A stretch of DNA of 64,000 bases from Duganella radicis. Its GTDB lineage: Bacteria > Pseudomonadota > Gammaproteobacteria > Burkholderiales > Burkholderiaceae_D. How positions within the stretch are numbered: the first letter of the stretch is position 1; each line of letters begins with the position of its first letter. Positions 50,827 to 59,680 of this stretch are shown here, one piece after another. Position numbers and translations under genes: made by a program. Below the pieces are notes generated by a model. That model was given only the letters and a program-made list of their open reading frames with translations. It was not told the origin of the DNA and ran no database searches. Location of the stretch: positions 1 through 64,000 of the forward strand of contig NZ_WNKY01000031.1 of the NCBI RefSeq assembly GCF_009720825.1, in the 5' to 3' direction.

Positions 50827-51241
50827 CGTTGAAGGCACGGCGCGCGATGGAAGTCAATATTTTTTTCGTTAAACTTGCAGGGGACCGCGCGCCATAATTT
50901 CATCAAAGAAACATTTACGGCCAAATTATCAACTGTTGGTAGTAAAATTACCGGGATAAAATTCCGTTTTTGGCCTTAAGGGAAAACTAAGTAACGTCGT
51001 GGTGCGATCGCGCCCAAAAATGCGCCGGACAGTGTTGCCGATTGGGCCAGAACGGTGCAAAGTGAGCGCTACCATATAGGAAAACCCTATGAAATTTAAC
51101 CGGTTTTAGGGATGAAAATTCTATGTAAAATCAAGAATTCGTATGTATAATTCGCCGACGTCCCGGATGCGGCTGTTGTTTTGTGTCGCCATTTTGGGGT
51201 TTAAGTAGCACCAAAGAGAGTTGGTATTGGAGAAAGCAGGC
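50827..51241. other. AT-rich spacer upstream of tonB with a -10 element
   Basis: The region has no gene. It contains long A/T-rich stretches and, at 51146-51151, an exact TATAAT whose -35 region (ATGTAA, 17 bp upstream) is weak. From there the tonB leader would be about 85 nt. No clear Fur box is seen, although TonB systems are usually iron-regulated. Confidence 0.5.
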
Positions 51242-51904
51242 ATGAATTTCACGCACAACGAAAAAAGCACCGGGAAGAACTTTACAGGCATCACAATTGT
51301 CGTTTTGTTGCACATCCTGGTTGCTTATGGGATCGTGACGGGCTTGGGAAAACGTCTGGTGGCCAAAATGGTCGCACCAGTGGAGACCAAGATCATTGAG
51401 GAGGTTAAACCTCCTCCACCAAAGGAACTCCCACCACCGCCACCTCCGCCAGAGATGAAGGCACCACCACCGCCTTTCATCCCGCCAGTTGAGGTGAACG
51501 TGCAGCAGCCGCCACCGCCGAACAACACGATCGCTAACGCGACCAACGTGAAGCCGGCGACGACCGAGATCCAGAAGGCACCGCCGGCACCGCCGGCAGC
51601 GCCTCCGGGCCCGGCGAAAACCGGTGTGCGCACTGCGGCAGTGGTTGACTTCAGCACTTGCGCCAAGCCGGAATGGCCGAAGTCGTCGCTGCGTAACGAA
51701 GAAACCGGTACCGTCCAGCTGTCGTTCCTGATCGCAGCCGACGGTCGCGTGGCGGATTCGAAAGTTGTGAAATCGAGTGGCTTTAGAGATCTGGATAAAG
51801 CTGCGGTCGCTGGTATCACGAAGTGCCGTTTCAAACCGGCCACCGTGGACGGCGTACCACAAGAGGGCTGGCAGCAGATGCAATACGTCTGGACGCTGGA
51901 GTAA
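51242..51904 (+). CDS. tonB: TonB energy-transducing protein
   Basis: TonB-family protein, 220 residues. A membrane anchor (about residues 17-38; GITIVVLLHILVAYGIVTGL) is followed by a Pro-rich spacer (about 58-125; KPPPPKELPPPPPP and more) crossing the periplasm, and a compact C-terminal domain (TGTVQLSFLIAADGRV, KVVKSSGFRDLDKAAV, CRFKPA, QYVW). Two Cys in the C-terminal domain may pair. It passes proton-motive force to outer-membrane receptors. The ATG has GGAG 9 nt upstream. It heads the tonB-exbB-exbD-exbD cluster. Confidence 0.93.
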   Translation: MNFTHNEKSTGKNFTGITIVVLLHILVAYGIVTGLGKRLVAKMVAPVETKIIEEVKPPPPKELPPPPPPPEMKAPPPPFIPPVEVNVQQPPPPNNTIANATNVKPATTEIQKAPPAPPAAPPGPAKTGVRTAAVVDFSTCAKPEWPKSSLRNEETGTVQLSFLIAADGRVADSKVVKSSGFRDLDKAAVAGITKCRFKPATVDGVPQEGWQQMQYVWTLE

Positions 51905-51987
51905 AACCGAGACAAACCATCGTCTCACTGAGTAATTTCGTTGTCATTACGCCAGCGATCTGATTATTTTATCAATTTGGAGGAAGC

Positions 51988-52887
51988 ATGTTTAAGAATA
52001 CCCGTTTGTCCGCTGTACTGGCCGCTGTGCTGTTCTCGGTGACCGCAGCCACCGCCCTGGTGAGCGCCCCTGCCTTCGCGCAAGAGCAAGCCTCGGCCGC
52101 CGCTTCGGCTCCAGCAGCTGCTCCAGCAGCGGATGCGGCAGCAGCACCTGCGCCAGCAGCGGAAGCGCCAGCAGCACCAGCAGCTCACGGTGGTAAAGAA
52201 GAAGTGGAAAACCCATACGGCTTCGCCGCGGTCTGGGAAGCCGGCTTCGTGTCGCGCGGCACCCTGATCATCCTGTCGCTGATGTCGATGGGCTCGTGGT
52301 ACATCATCATCACCAAGCTGATCGACCAGACCAAGATCTTCAAACAGTCGAAAGAAACCTCGGCCAAGTTCTGGAAAGCCTCGTCGATCGCCGCTGGTTC
52401 GGCTACCCTGACCGAAGGTTCGCCATTCCGCTTCATCGCTGAAACCGGCACCAAGGCCACCGCGCACCACGACGGCGCCCTGCTGGAACAAATCGACCTG
52501 TCGACCTGGGTGACCATGTCGATCCAACGCGCTGTTGACAAAGTTCAATCGCGTCTGCAAGACGGCCTGTCGTTCCTGGCAACCGTGGGTTCGACCGCAC
52601 CGTTCATCGGTCTGTTCGGTACCGTTTGGGGTATTTACAATGCGCTGATCGCCATCGGCATGTCGGGTAACGCCTCGATCGACAAAGTGGCAGGTCCGGT
52701 GGGTGAAGCACTGATCATGACCGCGTTCGGTCTGTTTGTGGCGGTTCCAGCCGTTCTGGGTTACAACTGGCTGGTGCGTCGTAACAAGTCGGCAATGGAA
52801 GACGTGCGTGCTTTCTCGGCTGACGTTCACTCGGTGCTGATCTCGGGCGCAATGTCGACCGCAACCGGCTCCAAAAAAGTAGGCTAA
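51988..52887 (+). CDS. exbB: ExbB-type proton channel subunit
   Basis: MotA/TolQ/ExbB-family protein, 299 residues. It begins with a signal-peptide-like helix (LSAVLAAVLFSVTAATALVSAPAFAQ in part) and an Ala/Pro-rich stretch, then three membrane helices. The core motif GLFGTVWGIYNALIAIG is intact. The N-terminal extension is typical of ExbB in many beta- and gammaproteobacteria. GGAGG lies 6 nt before the ATG. It forms the energising complex with the two ExbD proteins that follow. Confidence 0.94.
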   Translation: MFKNTRLSAVLAAVLFSVTAATALVSAPAFAQEQASAAASAPAAAPAADAAAAPAPAAEAPAAPAAHGGKEEVENPYGFAAVWEAGFVSRGTLIILSLMSMGSWYIIITKLIDQTKIFKQSKETSAKFWKASSIAAGSATLTEGSPFRFIAETGTKATAHHDGALLEQIDLSTWVTMSIQRAVDKVQSRLQDGLSFLATVGSTAPFIGLFGTVWGIYNALIAIGMSGNASIDKVAGPVGEALIMTAFGLFVAVPAVLGYNWLVRRNKSAMEDVRAFSADVHSVLISGAMSTATGSKKVG

Positions 52888-52893
52888 TTCACC

Positions 52894-53322
52894 ATGTCCA
52901 TGTCCGTAGGCTCCGAGAGCGGAGACGAAGATCAAGTCATGTCGGAAATCAACACGACGCCCCTCGTGGACATCATGTTGGTTCTGCTGATTATCTTCCT
53001 GATCACGAGCCCGGTTGTTCTGAAGCTGATCAAGATCAAGCTGCCAGAGGAAACCAACCAGGTTATCCAGACCAAGCCTGAAGACGTCAACATCGTTGTC
53101 AGCAAAGATGGCGACATCTACTGGAATCAGCGCAAAATGCGCGATGCCAATGAGCTGTTCGACAATCTGAAGGTGGAAGCTGTGAAATTGCCTCAGCCGG
53201 AAGTACACGTACGTGGTGACCAGGAAACCAAGTACGAAGCGATCGGCAAGGTTATTTACACTACCCAGCGTGCTGGTATTCAGAAGGTCGGCTTCATCAC
53301 CGAACCGCCTGATAAGGGTTAA
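52894..53322 (+). CDS. exbD: ExbD-type biopolymer transport protein, copy 1
   Basis: ExbD/TolR-family protein, 142 residues. One membrane helix (about 28-48) carries the proton-path aspartate in NTTPLVDIMLVLLIIFLI (Asp in LVDIM), followed by a periplasmic domain. The N-terminus MSMSVGSESGDEDQVMSEI is almost the same as that of the second copy. It starts 6 bp after exbB with a weak ribosome site. It should bind TonB and ExbB. Confidence 0.93.
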   Translation: MSMSVGSESGDEDQVMSEINTTPLVDIMLVLLIIFLITSPVVLKLIKIKLPEETNQVIQTKPEDVNIVVSKDGDIYWNQRKMRDANELFDNLKVEAVKLPQPEVHVRGDQETKYEAIGKVIYTTQRAGIQKVGFITEPPDKG

Positions 53323-53338
53323 TTCCCGACAGTGCATC

Positions 53339-53361
53339 GCAGGCCTGTAGTTCAGGCCTGC
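53339..53361 (+). repeat. Perfect 9-bp hairpin between the two exbD genes
   Basis: GCAGGCCTG and CAGGCCTGC pair fully around the loop TAGTT. Each arm also holds the palindrome AGGCCT. No T run follows; the next bases contain the exbD2 ribosome site. It is likely an RNA hairpin affecting stability or relative expression of the two ExbD genes. Confidence 0.6.
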
Positions 53362-53382
53362 CCTTCTAAAAAGGAAATATTC

Positions 53383-53811
53383 ATGAGTATGAGTGTCGGC
53401 TCTCCATCCGCAGGCGCGGATCCGGAACCAATGATGGAAATGAATATGACGCCCCTCATCGACGTGATGCTGGTGCTGATTATCATGATGATCATTACGA
53501 TTCCGAAGGCCAACCATTCGGTCAACCTGAACATGCCGGTCGGCACCCCGCCACCGCCAACCAAGGAACCAGTGGTCATTACGATTGACGTCGACTTCGA
53601 CGGTACGATTCTGTGGGATAACGCCGTCGTTCCTGACCGCGGCACCCTGGAAGCCAAGCTGACCGAAGTTGCAGCGCAAGCTGACCAGCCGGAAGTGCAT
53701 CTGCGTCCGAACAAGCTGGTGTCGTACAAGGTCGTAGCAGGCGTGATGGCTTCGGCTCAACGTCTGGGCGTGACCAAGATTGGTCTGGTCGGTAACGAAC
53801 AGTTCCAATAA
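53383..53811 (+). CDS. ExbD-type biopolymer transport protein, copy 2
   Basis: Second ExbD/TolR paralogue, 142 residues, the same length as copy 1. The membrane helix has MNMTPLIDVMLVLIIMMIIT with the conserved Asp in LIDVM. The periplasmic part differs (NLNMPVGTPPPPTKEP), so it is a diverged rather than recent copy. AAGGAA lies 6 nt before the ATG; an upstream in-frame ATG-like start is rejected because it lies before the hairpin. Two ExbD genes per TonB system are known in Xanthomonas and others. A strong terminator follows. Confidence 0.92.
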   Translation: MSMSVGSPSAGADPEPMMEMNMTPLIDVMLVLIIMMIITIPKANHSVNLNMPVGTPPPPTKEPVVITIDVDFDGTILWDNAVVPDRGTLEAKLTEVAAQADQPEVHLRPNKLVSYKVVAGVMASAQRLGVTKIGLVGNEQFQ

Positions 53812-53827
53812 TCAGTCCATGTACAAT

Positions 53828-53862
53828 AATAGGCAGGACCATCCTGCCTATTTTCGTTTTTT
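53828..53862 (+). terminator. Rho-independent terminator after exbD2
   Basis: AATAGGCAGGA and TCCTGCCTATT form an 11-bp stem around a 3-nt loop, followed by TTCGTTTTTT. It ends the tonB cluster transcript 16 bp past the stop of the second exbD and before the TPR gene. Confidence 0.9.
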
Positions 53863-53881
53863 GATGAAAGAAAACCCACCC

Positions 53882-55105
53882 ATGTCCAAGTTTCGTCTCG
53901 CTCATCTCGGCCTGGTAATGGCCGCTATTGGTTTTACTGCAGCAGCCCCTATCGCAGGTTTCTCGTCGGTCGCCTACGCAGCAGAAACGGTGCGCGCAGA
54001 AATCGGCAAACCATTGCAAGAAGCACAGAAACTGGCCGCGGCCGGCAAGAACAAGGAAGCACTTGCCAAACTGAAAGAAACCGACGCAGTCGGCGGCAAA
54101 TCCGCCAACGAAATGTACCTGATCGAACGTACCCGCGCCTCGGCCGCGGTTGCTGCCGGCGACAACGACGCCGCCGCCAAAGCCTTCGAATACGTGATCA
54201 ACTCCGGCAAGCTGTCGCCTGCCGAATCCGCCAAATTCTCGGAAGCCCTGGCCGGCATTTACTACCGCGCCAAGGACTACAACAAGGCCGTGACCTGGTT
54301 CCAGCGCGTGCTGAAAGACAACCCAAACAACACCGCGGCCCACGAATATATCGTGCAGATCCTGTACACCTCGGGTAAGTACGCCGAGGCAGCCAAGGAA
54401 CTGCAAGCCACCAAAAACCTGAGCGAAAGCCAGCTGGGCATGCTGGCCAACATCCAGCTGAAGCAGAACGACAAGGCCGGCTACGTGCAGACCCTGGAAA
54501 AGCTGGCCGGTTCCTACCCGAAACCAAACTACTGGACCGACCTGCTGAACCGCGTGTCGGGCAAGCCAGGCTTCTCGTCGACGCTGGCACTGGACGTGCT
54601 GCGTCTGCGCCTGGTCAACGGCCTGCTGAGCAAGCCGGGTGAATACATGGAAATGAGCCAGCTGGCCCTGCAAGCGGGCAATCCGGCCGAAGCCATCAAG
54701 ATCATCGACCAGGGCTACAAAAAAGGCGCCCTGGGCACCGGCAGCGACGCCGCCCGCCACCAGCGTCTGAAAGACCTGGCCGCCAAGACCCAGACCGAGT
54801 TCGACGCCAAGCTGGCCGCAACCCAGGCTGAAGCGGAAAAAGCCAAGGACGCCGACGCCCTGGCCAACCTGGGCTACGCCCTGGTTTCGGAGGGCAAGGC
54901 TGAGAAAGGCCTGCCGCTGATCGAACAGGCTGTGAAGCTGGGCACCGGCCGCAATCCGGAAGCCATCAAGCTGCACCTGGGTATCGCCCAGAACATCGCC
55001 GGCAAGAAACCCGCCGCGCTGAACACCCTGAAATCGGTCAAAGGCACGGACGGCACCGCCGACCTGGCCCGCTACTGGACCCTGAACATCAACCGTCCGA
55101 TGTAA
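53882..55105 (+). CDS. Exported TPR-repeat protein
   Basis: This 407-residue protein has a Sec signal peptide (LGLVMAAIGFTAAAPIAGFS in part; cleavage near AYA-AE) and tetratricopeptide-like helical pairs over most of its length (ALAGIYYRAKDYNKAVTWFQR, NLGYALVSEGKAEKG, each in part). It ends in RPM. Homologues lie after tonB-exbB-exbD in several proteobacteria, so a link to TonB-dependent transport is likely but unproven. A terminator separates it from exbD2, so it may have its own promoter or depend on read-through. The start is MSKFRLAHL; an ATG six codons before is possible. Confidence 0.8.
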   Translation: MSKFRLAHLGLVMAAIGFTAAAPIAGFSSVAYAAETVRAEIGKPLQEAQKLAAAGKNKEALAKLKETDAVGGKSANEMYLIERTRASAAVAAGDNDAAAKAFEYVINSGKLSPAESAKFSEALAGIYYRAKDYNKAVTWFQRVLKDNPNNTAAHEYIVQILYTSGKYAEAAKELQATKNLSESQLGMLANIQLKQNDKAGYVQTLEKLAGSYPKPNYWTDLLNRVSGKPGFSSTLALDVLRLRLVNGLLSKPGEYMEMSQLALQAGNPAEAIKIIDQGYKKGALGTGSDAARHQRLKDLAAKTQTEFDAKLAATQAEAEKAKDADALANLGYALVSEGKAEKGLPLIEQAVKLGTGRNPEAIKLHLGIAQNIAGKKPAALNTLKSVKGTDGTADLARYWTLNINRPM

Positions 55106-55124
55106 TTCGGATAGGCTGATACCG

Positions 55125-55160
55125 AAAGCGCTGTCCGGTCCGCCGGCAGCGCTTTTTTTT
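55125..55160 (+). terminator. Rho-independent terminator after the TPR gene
   Basis: AAAGCGCTG and CAGCGCTTT form a 9-bp stem with an inner CCGG/CCGG pairing in the loop, followed by eight T in a row. It begins 19 bp after the TPR stop and isolates it from ribF. Confidence 0.9.
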
Positions 55161-55217
55161 CGCTTTGAGGGTTTGCCCGTATAATCCCTTATTTGCGATA
55201 GTTTTCCCCAGATTCCC

Positions 55218-56174
55218 ATGAAGGTATTTCGAGGTCTACCCAATGCGGCGGCGCGTGCGCCCTGCGCGCTCACGATCGGCAATTTTGACGGCGTCCACCT
55301 CGGCCACCAGGCCTTGCTGGCCCGCGTGCGCGCAGCCGCCGACCGGCTTGGGCTGGAAGCGGCCGTGATGACCTTCGAACCGCATCCGCGCGAATTCTTC
55401 GCCCAGAAATCCGGCGACCTGTCGAAAGCCCCGGCCCGCATCGCCAACCTGCGCGACAAGCTGCAATCGCTGTCCGACAACGGCATCGACCGCGTCATCG
55501 TCGAACACTTTTCCTCGTCCTTCGCCGCCCTGACGCCGCAGCAATTCACCGAGAAGGTGCTGGTCGAAGGCCTGCACGTCAAATGGCTGATGGTCGGCGA
55601 CGACTTCTGCTACGGCGCCCGCCGCGCCGGCAATGTGCAAATGCTGCTGGAAGCCGGCCAGCAATACGGCTTCCACGTCGAGACCCTGCCGACCGTGATG
55701 AACGGCAGTACCCGCATCTCCTCCTCCGCCGTGCGCGCCGCGCTCAGCGAAGGCGACTTCCCCCACGCCGAAGCGCTGCTGGGCCACCCGTACGCCATCT
55801 CCGGCCACGTGATCCACGGCCAGAAACTGGGCCGCACGCTGGGCTTCCCGACCCTGAACCTGCGCGTGCCGCACCGCCCCGCGCTGTCGGGCATCTTCAT
55901 CGTGCAGGTGCACGGCCTGAGCGAGCAGCCGCTGCCCGCCGTGGCCAGCCTGGGCGTGCGCCCCACCGTCGACGACAGCGGGCGTGTGCTGCTGGAAGTG
56001 CATATCTTCGATTTCGCCCAGAACTGCTACGGCAAACAGGTGCGCGTGGAGTTCCTGCAAAAGATCCGCGACGAGGAAAAATACATCGACCTGCCGACGC
56101 TGACGGCCGCCATCCACCGCGACGCCGACATCGCCCGCGCCTTCTTCGCCAAGCGCGCCACCGACCGAATTTGA
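55218..56174 (+). CDS. ribF: Bifunctional riboflavin kinase / FAD synthetase
   Basis: RibF, 318 residues. The N-terminal FMN adenylyltransferase part carries GNFDGVHLGH (residues 21-30) and later NGSTRISSSAVR. The C-terminal riboflavin kinase part carries GRTLGFPTLNL at about residue 200 and the product-site segment GVRPTVDDSG. It makes FMN and FAD from riboflavin. It is the first of the conserved ribF-ileS-lspA block. Confidence 0.95.
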   Translation: MKVFRGLPNAAARAPCALTIGNFDGVHLGHQALLARVRAAADRLGLEAAVMTFEPHPREFFAQKSGDLSKAPARIANLRDKLQSLSDNGIDRVIVEHFSSSFAALTPQQFTEKVLVEGLHVKWLMVGDDFCYGARRAGNVQMLLEAGQQYGFHVETLPTVMNGSTRISSSAVRAALSEGDFPHAEALLGHPYAISGHVIHGQKLGRTLGFPTLNLRVPHRPALSGIFIVQVHGLSEQPLPAVASLGVRPTVDDSGRVLLEVHIFDFAQNCYGKQVRVEFLQKIRDEEKYIDLPTLTAAIHRDADIARAFFAKRATDRI

Positions 56175-56239
56175 CCGCGCGATCAGCTACGAGCGCCGGC
56201 TACACAGAATCTACCGAATACATACACTGAACGCATACC

Positions 56240-59107
56240 ATGTCCGATAACAAACCAGCAAAGAAGCCAGAGAGTAAATACCCGGTCAACATGACCGAAA
56301 CCCCGTTCCCGATGCGCGGCGATATGGCCAAGCGCGAGCCGAACTGGATCAAGCAATGGCAAGACAAGAAAATCTACGAGCGCGTGCGCAAGGCGGCCGC
56401 CGGCCGTCCTAAATTCATCCTGCACGACGGTCCGCCGTACGCCAACGGCGACATCCACATCGGCCACGCCGTCAACAAGATCCTGAAGGACATGGTGGTC
56501 AAGGCCCGCACCCTGGCCGGCTACGACGCGCCTTACGTGCCGGGCTGGGATTGCCACGGCATGCCGATCGAGATCCAGATCGAAAAACAATACGGCAAGA
56601 ACCTGCCGACCGGCGAAGTGCTGACCAAGGCGCGCGCCTACGCGCACGAACAGGTCGAGCGCCAGCGCAAGGACTTCATCCGCCTGGGCGTGCTGGGCGA
56701 ATGGCAGAACCCTTACCTGACCATGAACTACTCCAACGAGGCCGACGAACTGCGCGCCCTCGGCAAGCTGCTGGAAAAAGGCTACGTCTACCGCGGCCTG
56801 AAGCCGGTCAACTGGTGCTTCGACTGTCAGTCGGCACTGGCCGAAGCGGAAGTGGAGTACAAGGACAAGCGCGATCCGGCCATCGACGTCGGCTTCAAGT
56901 TCGCCGATACCGCCAAACTGGCGCAAATCTTCAACCTGGACAAACTGCCGACCGATAACGGCTTCCTGGTGATCTGGACCACCACGCCGTGGACCATCCC
57001 GTCCAACCAGGCGTTGAACGTGCATCCGGAAGTGATCTACTCGCTGGTGCAGACCGAGCGCGATGGCCAGCCGCTGCTGCTGATCCTGGCGCAGGATCTG
57101 GTGGAATCCTGCCTGGCGCGCTACAAGCTGGAAGGCACCACCATCGGCACCTGCCATGGCGCGGCGTTTGATGGCGTGAGCTTCCGCCACCCGCTGTACG
57201 CGGCCGATCCGTTCTACGACCGCCTGTCGCCGGTGTACATGGCCGACTACGTGACCACCGACAGCGGCACCGGTATCGTGCACTCGGCGCCAGCCTACGG
57301 CCTGGACGACTTTATCTCGTGCCGCGCGCACGGCATGAAGGACGACAGCATCCTGACCCCGGTGATGGGCGACGGCAAATACGCCTCCACCCTGCCGCTG
57401 TTCGGCGGCATGACCATCTGGGACGCGTCGAAACCGATCTGCAACGCGCTGAAGGAAGCCGGCGCCCTGTTCGAGCTGAAGATGTTCGACCACAGCTACA
57501 TGCACTGCTGGCGCCACAAATCGCCGATCATCTACCGCGCCACCTCGCAGTGGTTCGCGGGCATGGACGCGCATCCGAAAGACGGCGGCCCTACCCTGCG
57601 CCAGACCGCGTTGAAAGGCATCGAAGAGACCCAGTTCTTCCCGGACTGGGGCAAGGCGCGCCTGCACGGCATGATCGCCAACCGTCCTGACTGGACCCTG
57701 TCGCGCCAGCGTCAATGGGGCGTGCCGATGGCCTTCGTCGTCCACAAGGAAACCGGCGCGCTGCACCCGCGCACCCCGGAACTGCTGGAACAAGTGGCTC
57801 AGTTGATCGAAAAAGAAGGCATCGCCGCCTGGCAGTCGCTCGACCTGAAAGACCTGATCGGCGACGAAGCGTCCATGTACATCAAGAACAAGGACACGCT
57901 GGACGTGTGGTTCGATTCCGGCACCACTCACCAGACCGTGCTGCGCGGCTCGCACAAGGAGCAATCGGCCTTCCCTGCCGACCTGTATCTGGAAGGTTCG
58001 GACCAGCACCGCGGCTGGTTCCACTCCTCGCTGCTGACCTCCTCCATGCTGAACGGCGCCCCGCCGTACAAGGCGCTGCTGACCCACGGCTTCGTGGTCG
58101 ATGGCGAAGGCAAGAAGATGTCCAAGTCGATCGGCAACACCGTCGCGCCACAGGACGTATGGAACAAGCTGGGCGCCGACATGCTGCGCCTGTGGGTGGC
58201 CTCGACCGACTACACCGGCGAGCTGTCGATCTCCGACGAGATCCTCAAGCGCGTGACCGAGTCGTATCGCCGCATCCGCAACACCCTGCGCTTCCTGCTG
58301 GCCAACCTGTCGGACTTCGACTACGCCAAGGACGCCGTGCCGGTGGCCGAGCTGCTGGAGATCGACCGCTACGCCATCGCCAACATGGCGGCGCTGCAAA
58401 AGGAAATCGAAGCGCACTACATGCAGTATGAATTCCAGCCGGTGACCTCCAAGCTGCAAAACTACTGCTCGGAAGACCTGGGCGGCTTCTATCTGGACAT
58501 CCTGAAGGACCGCCTGTACACCACCGGCGTGACCTCGCAGGCGCGCCGCTCGGCGCAGACGGCGCTGTACCACCTGACGCAAAGCCTGCTGCGCCTGATG
58601 GCGCCCGCGCTGTCCTTCACCGCCGAGGAGGCATGGGAAATCTTCGCCGGCGCCGAAGGCTGGAAAGCCAGCGACGAAACCATCTTCACCCAGACCTGGT
58701 GGCAACTGCCGGAACTGGCCGACGCCGACGCCCTGCTGGTCAAGTACAGCGCCCTGCGCACCGTGCGTACCGACGTCACCAAGCAGCTGGAAGACCTGCG
58801 CACCTCGGGCGCGATCGGCTCGTCGCTGCAAGCGGAATTGAGCATCAAGGCCGCCGGCGACAAGTTCAAGGTGCTGGCAAGCCTGGAGGATGATCTGAAG
58901 TTCATCTTCATCACCTCGCTGGCGTCGGTGAGCGAAGTGGCGACCGAGGCGGAAGAAGCGGTCAACGTGGCGGCATCCAGGGCCGAGAAGTGCGAGCGTT
59001 GCTGGCACTACCGCGCCGACGTGGGCGCGCACGCGGACCATCCGACCCTGTGCGGCCGCTGCCACAGCAACCTGTTTGGTGCGGGCGAAAAACGCAAGTT
59101 CGCTTAA
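56240..59107 (+). CDS. ileS: Isoleucyl-tRNA synthetase
   Basis: IleS, 955 residues, class I aminoacyl-tRNA synthetase. HIGH occurs at residues 73-76 (YANGDIHIGHAVNK) and KMSKS near residue 626 (GKKMSKSIGNT). An editing domain (CP1) lies between, with WTTTPWTIPSNQAL and TDSGTGIVHSAP. The C-terminal zinc finger is CERCWHYR...CGRCHSN. Ends and length match the bacterial type I enzyme. It is followed by lspA after 56 bp that contain an 8-bp hairpin. A 960-residue frame on the other strand is a shadow. Confidence 0.97.
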   Translation: MSDNKPAKKPESKYPVNMTETPFPMRGDMAKREPNWIKQWQDKKIYERVRKAAAGRPKFILHDGPPYANGDIHIGHAVNKILKDMVVKARTLAGYDAPYVPGWDCHGMPIEIQIEKQYGKNLPTGEVLTKARAYAHEQVERQRKDFIRLGVLGEWQNPYLTMNYSNEADELRALGKLLEKGYVYRGLKPVNWCFDCQSALAEAEVEYKDKRDPAIDVGFKFADTAKLAQIFNLDKLPTDNGFLVIWTTTPWTIPSNQALNVHPEVIYSLVQTERDGQPLLLILAQDLVESCLARYKLEGTTIGTCHGAAFDGVSFRHPLYAADPFYDRLSPVYMADYVTTDSGTGIVHSAPAYGLDDFISCRAHGMKDDSILTPVMGDGKYASTLPLFGGMTIWDASKPICNALKEAGALFELKMFDHSYMHCWRHKSPIIYRATSQWFAGMDAHPKDGGPTLRQTALKGIEETQFFPDWGKARLHGMIANRPDWTLSRQRQWGVPMAFVVHKETGALHPRTPELLEQVAQLIEKEGIAAWQSLDLKDLIGDEASMYIKNKDTLDVWFDSGTTHQTVLRGSHKEQSAFPADLYLEGSDQHRGWFHSSLLTSSMLNGAPPYKALLTHGFVVDGEGKKMSKSIGNTVAPQDVWNKLGADMLRLWVASTDYTGELSISDEILKRVTESYRRIRNTLRFLLANLSDFDYAKDAVPVAELLEIDRYAIANMAALQKEIEAHYMQYEFQPVTSKLQNYCSEDLGGFYLDILKDRLYTTGVTSQARRSAQTALYHLTQSLLRLMAPALSFTAEEAWEIFAGAEGWKASDETIFTQTWWQLPELADADALLVKYSALRTVRTDVTKQLEDLRTSGAIGSSLQAELSIKAAGDKFKVLASLEDDLKFIFITSLASVSEVATEAEEAVNVAASRAEKCERCWHYRADVGAHADHPTLCGRCHSNLFGAGEKRKFA

Positions 59108-59118
59108 GATACAGCGCC

Positions 59119-59138
59119 GCTCCCGCGCAAGCGGGAGC
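59119..59138. repeat. GC-rich palindrome between ileS and lspA
   Basis: GCTCCCGC and GCGGGAGC pair perfectly around GCAA. There is no T run. Its form TCCCGC-GCAA-GCGGGA resembles short dispersed palindromes seen in intergenic regions of related genomes, but other copies were not found here. Confidence 0.5.
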
Positions 59139-59163
59139 TCCTGCTGACGTAACTAGATAACTC

Positions 59164-59667
59164 ATGGCCACCAAAAAAATCTTCCCGACCAAATCCTCGT
59201 CCAGCTTGACGCCGTGGCTGGGCATCGCCGCCCTCGTCATCCTGATCGACCAGCTGACCAAGATCACCATCACCAAGACCTTCCAGCTGGGCGAAGAAAA
59301 ATTCATCACTTCGTTCTTCAACCTGGTGCTGGCCTATAACAAGGGCGCGGCTTTCAGCTTCCTGAGCGATAGCGGCGGCTGGCAGCGTTACTTCTTTACC
59401 GCCATCGGCCTGATCGCCGCCGCCGTCATCATCTACCTGCTGAAGAAAAACGGCAGCCAGCGCATGTTCGCATGGGCGCTGTCGCTGATCCTGGGCGGCG
59501 CGCTGGGCAACGTCATCGACCGCCTGCTGTACGGCCACGTGGTCGACTTCCTCGACTTCCACTGGCGCGGTCTGGGCCACTTCCCGGCGTTCAACGTCGC
59601 CGATTCGGCCATCTGCATCGGCGCAGGCCTGTTCATCCTCGACGAACTGCGCCGGGTGAACAAATAA
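59164..59667 (+). CDS. lspA: Lipoprotein signal peptidase (signal peptidase II)
   Basis: LspA, 167 residues, cuts lipoprotein signal peptides in the inner membrane. The catalytic pair is Asp119 in GNVIDRLLYG and Asp147 in FNVADSAICIG. Four membrane helices are visible. It follows ileS and precedes coaBC by 13 bp, the usual order. Its substrates in this window would include FlgH and the M48-like lipoprotein. Confidence 0.95.
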   Translation: MATKKIFPTKSSSSLTPWLGIAALVILIDQLTKITITKTFQLGEEKFITSFFNLVLAYNKGAAFSFLSDSGGWQRYFFTAIGLIAAAVIIYLLKKNGSQRMFAWALSLILGGALGNVIDRLLYGHVVDFLDFHWRGLGHFPAFNVADSAICIGAGLFILDELRRVNK

Positions 59668-59680
59668 GCGGAGCAGCATC

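Noticed and set aside
56183..59065. 960-codon open frame opposite ileS
   Set aside because: It mirrors ileS over its full length, and its residues are those expected from complementing ileS codons.
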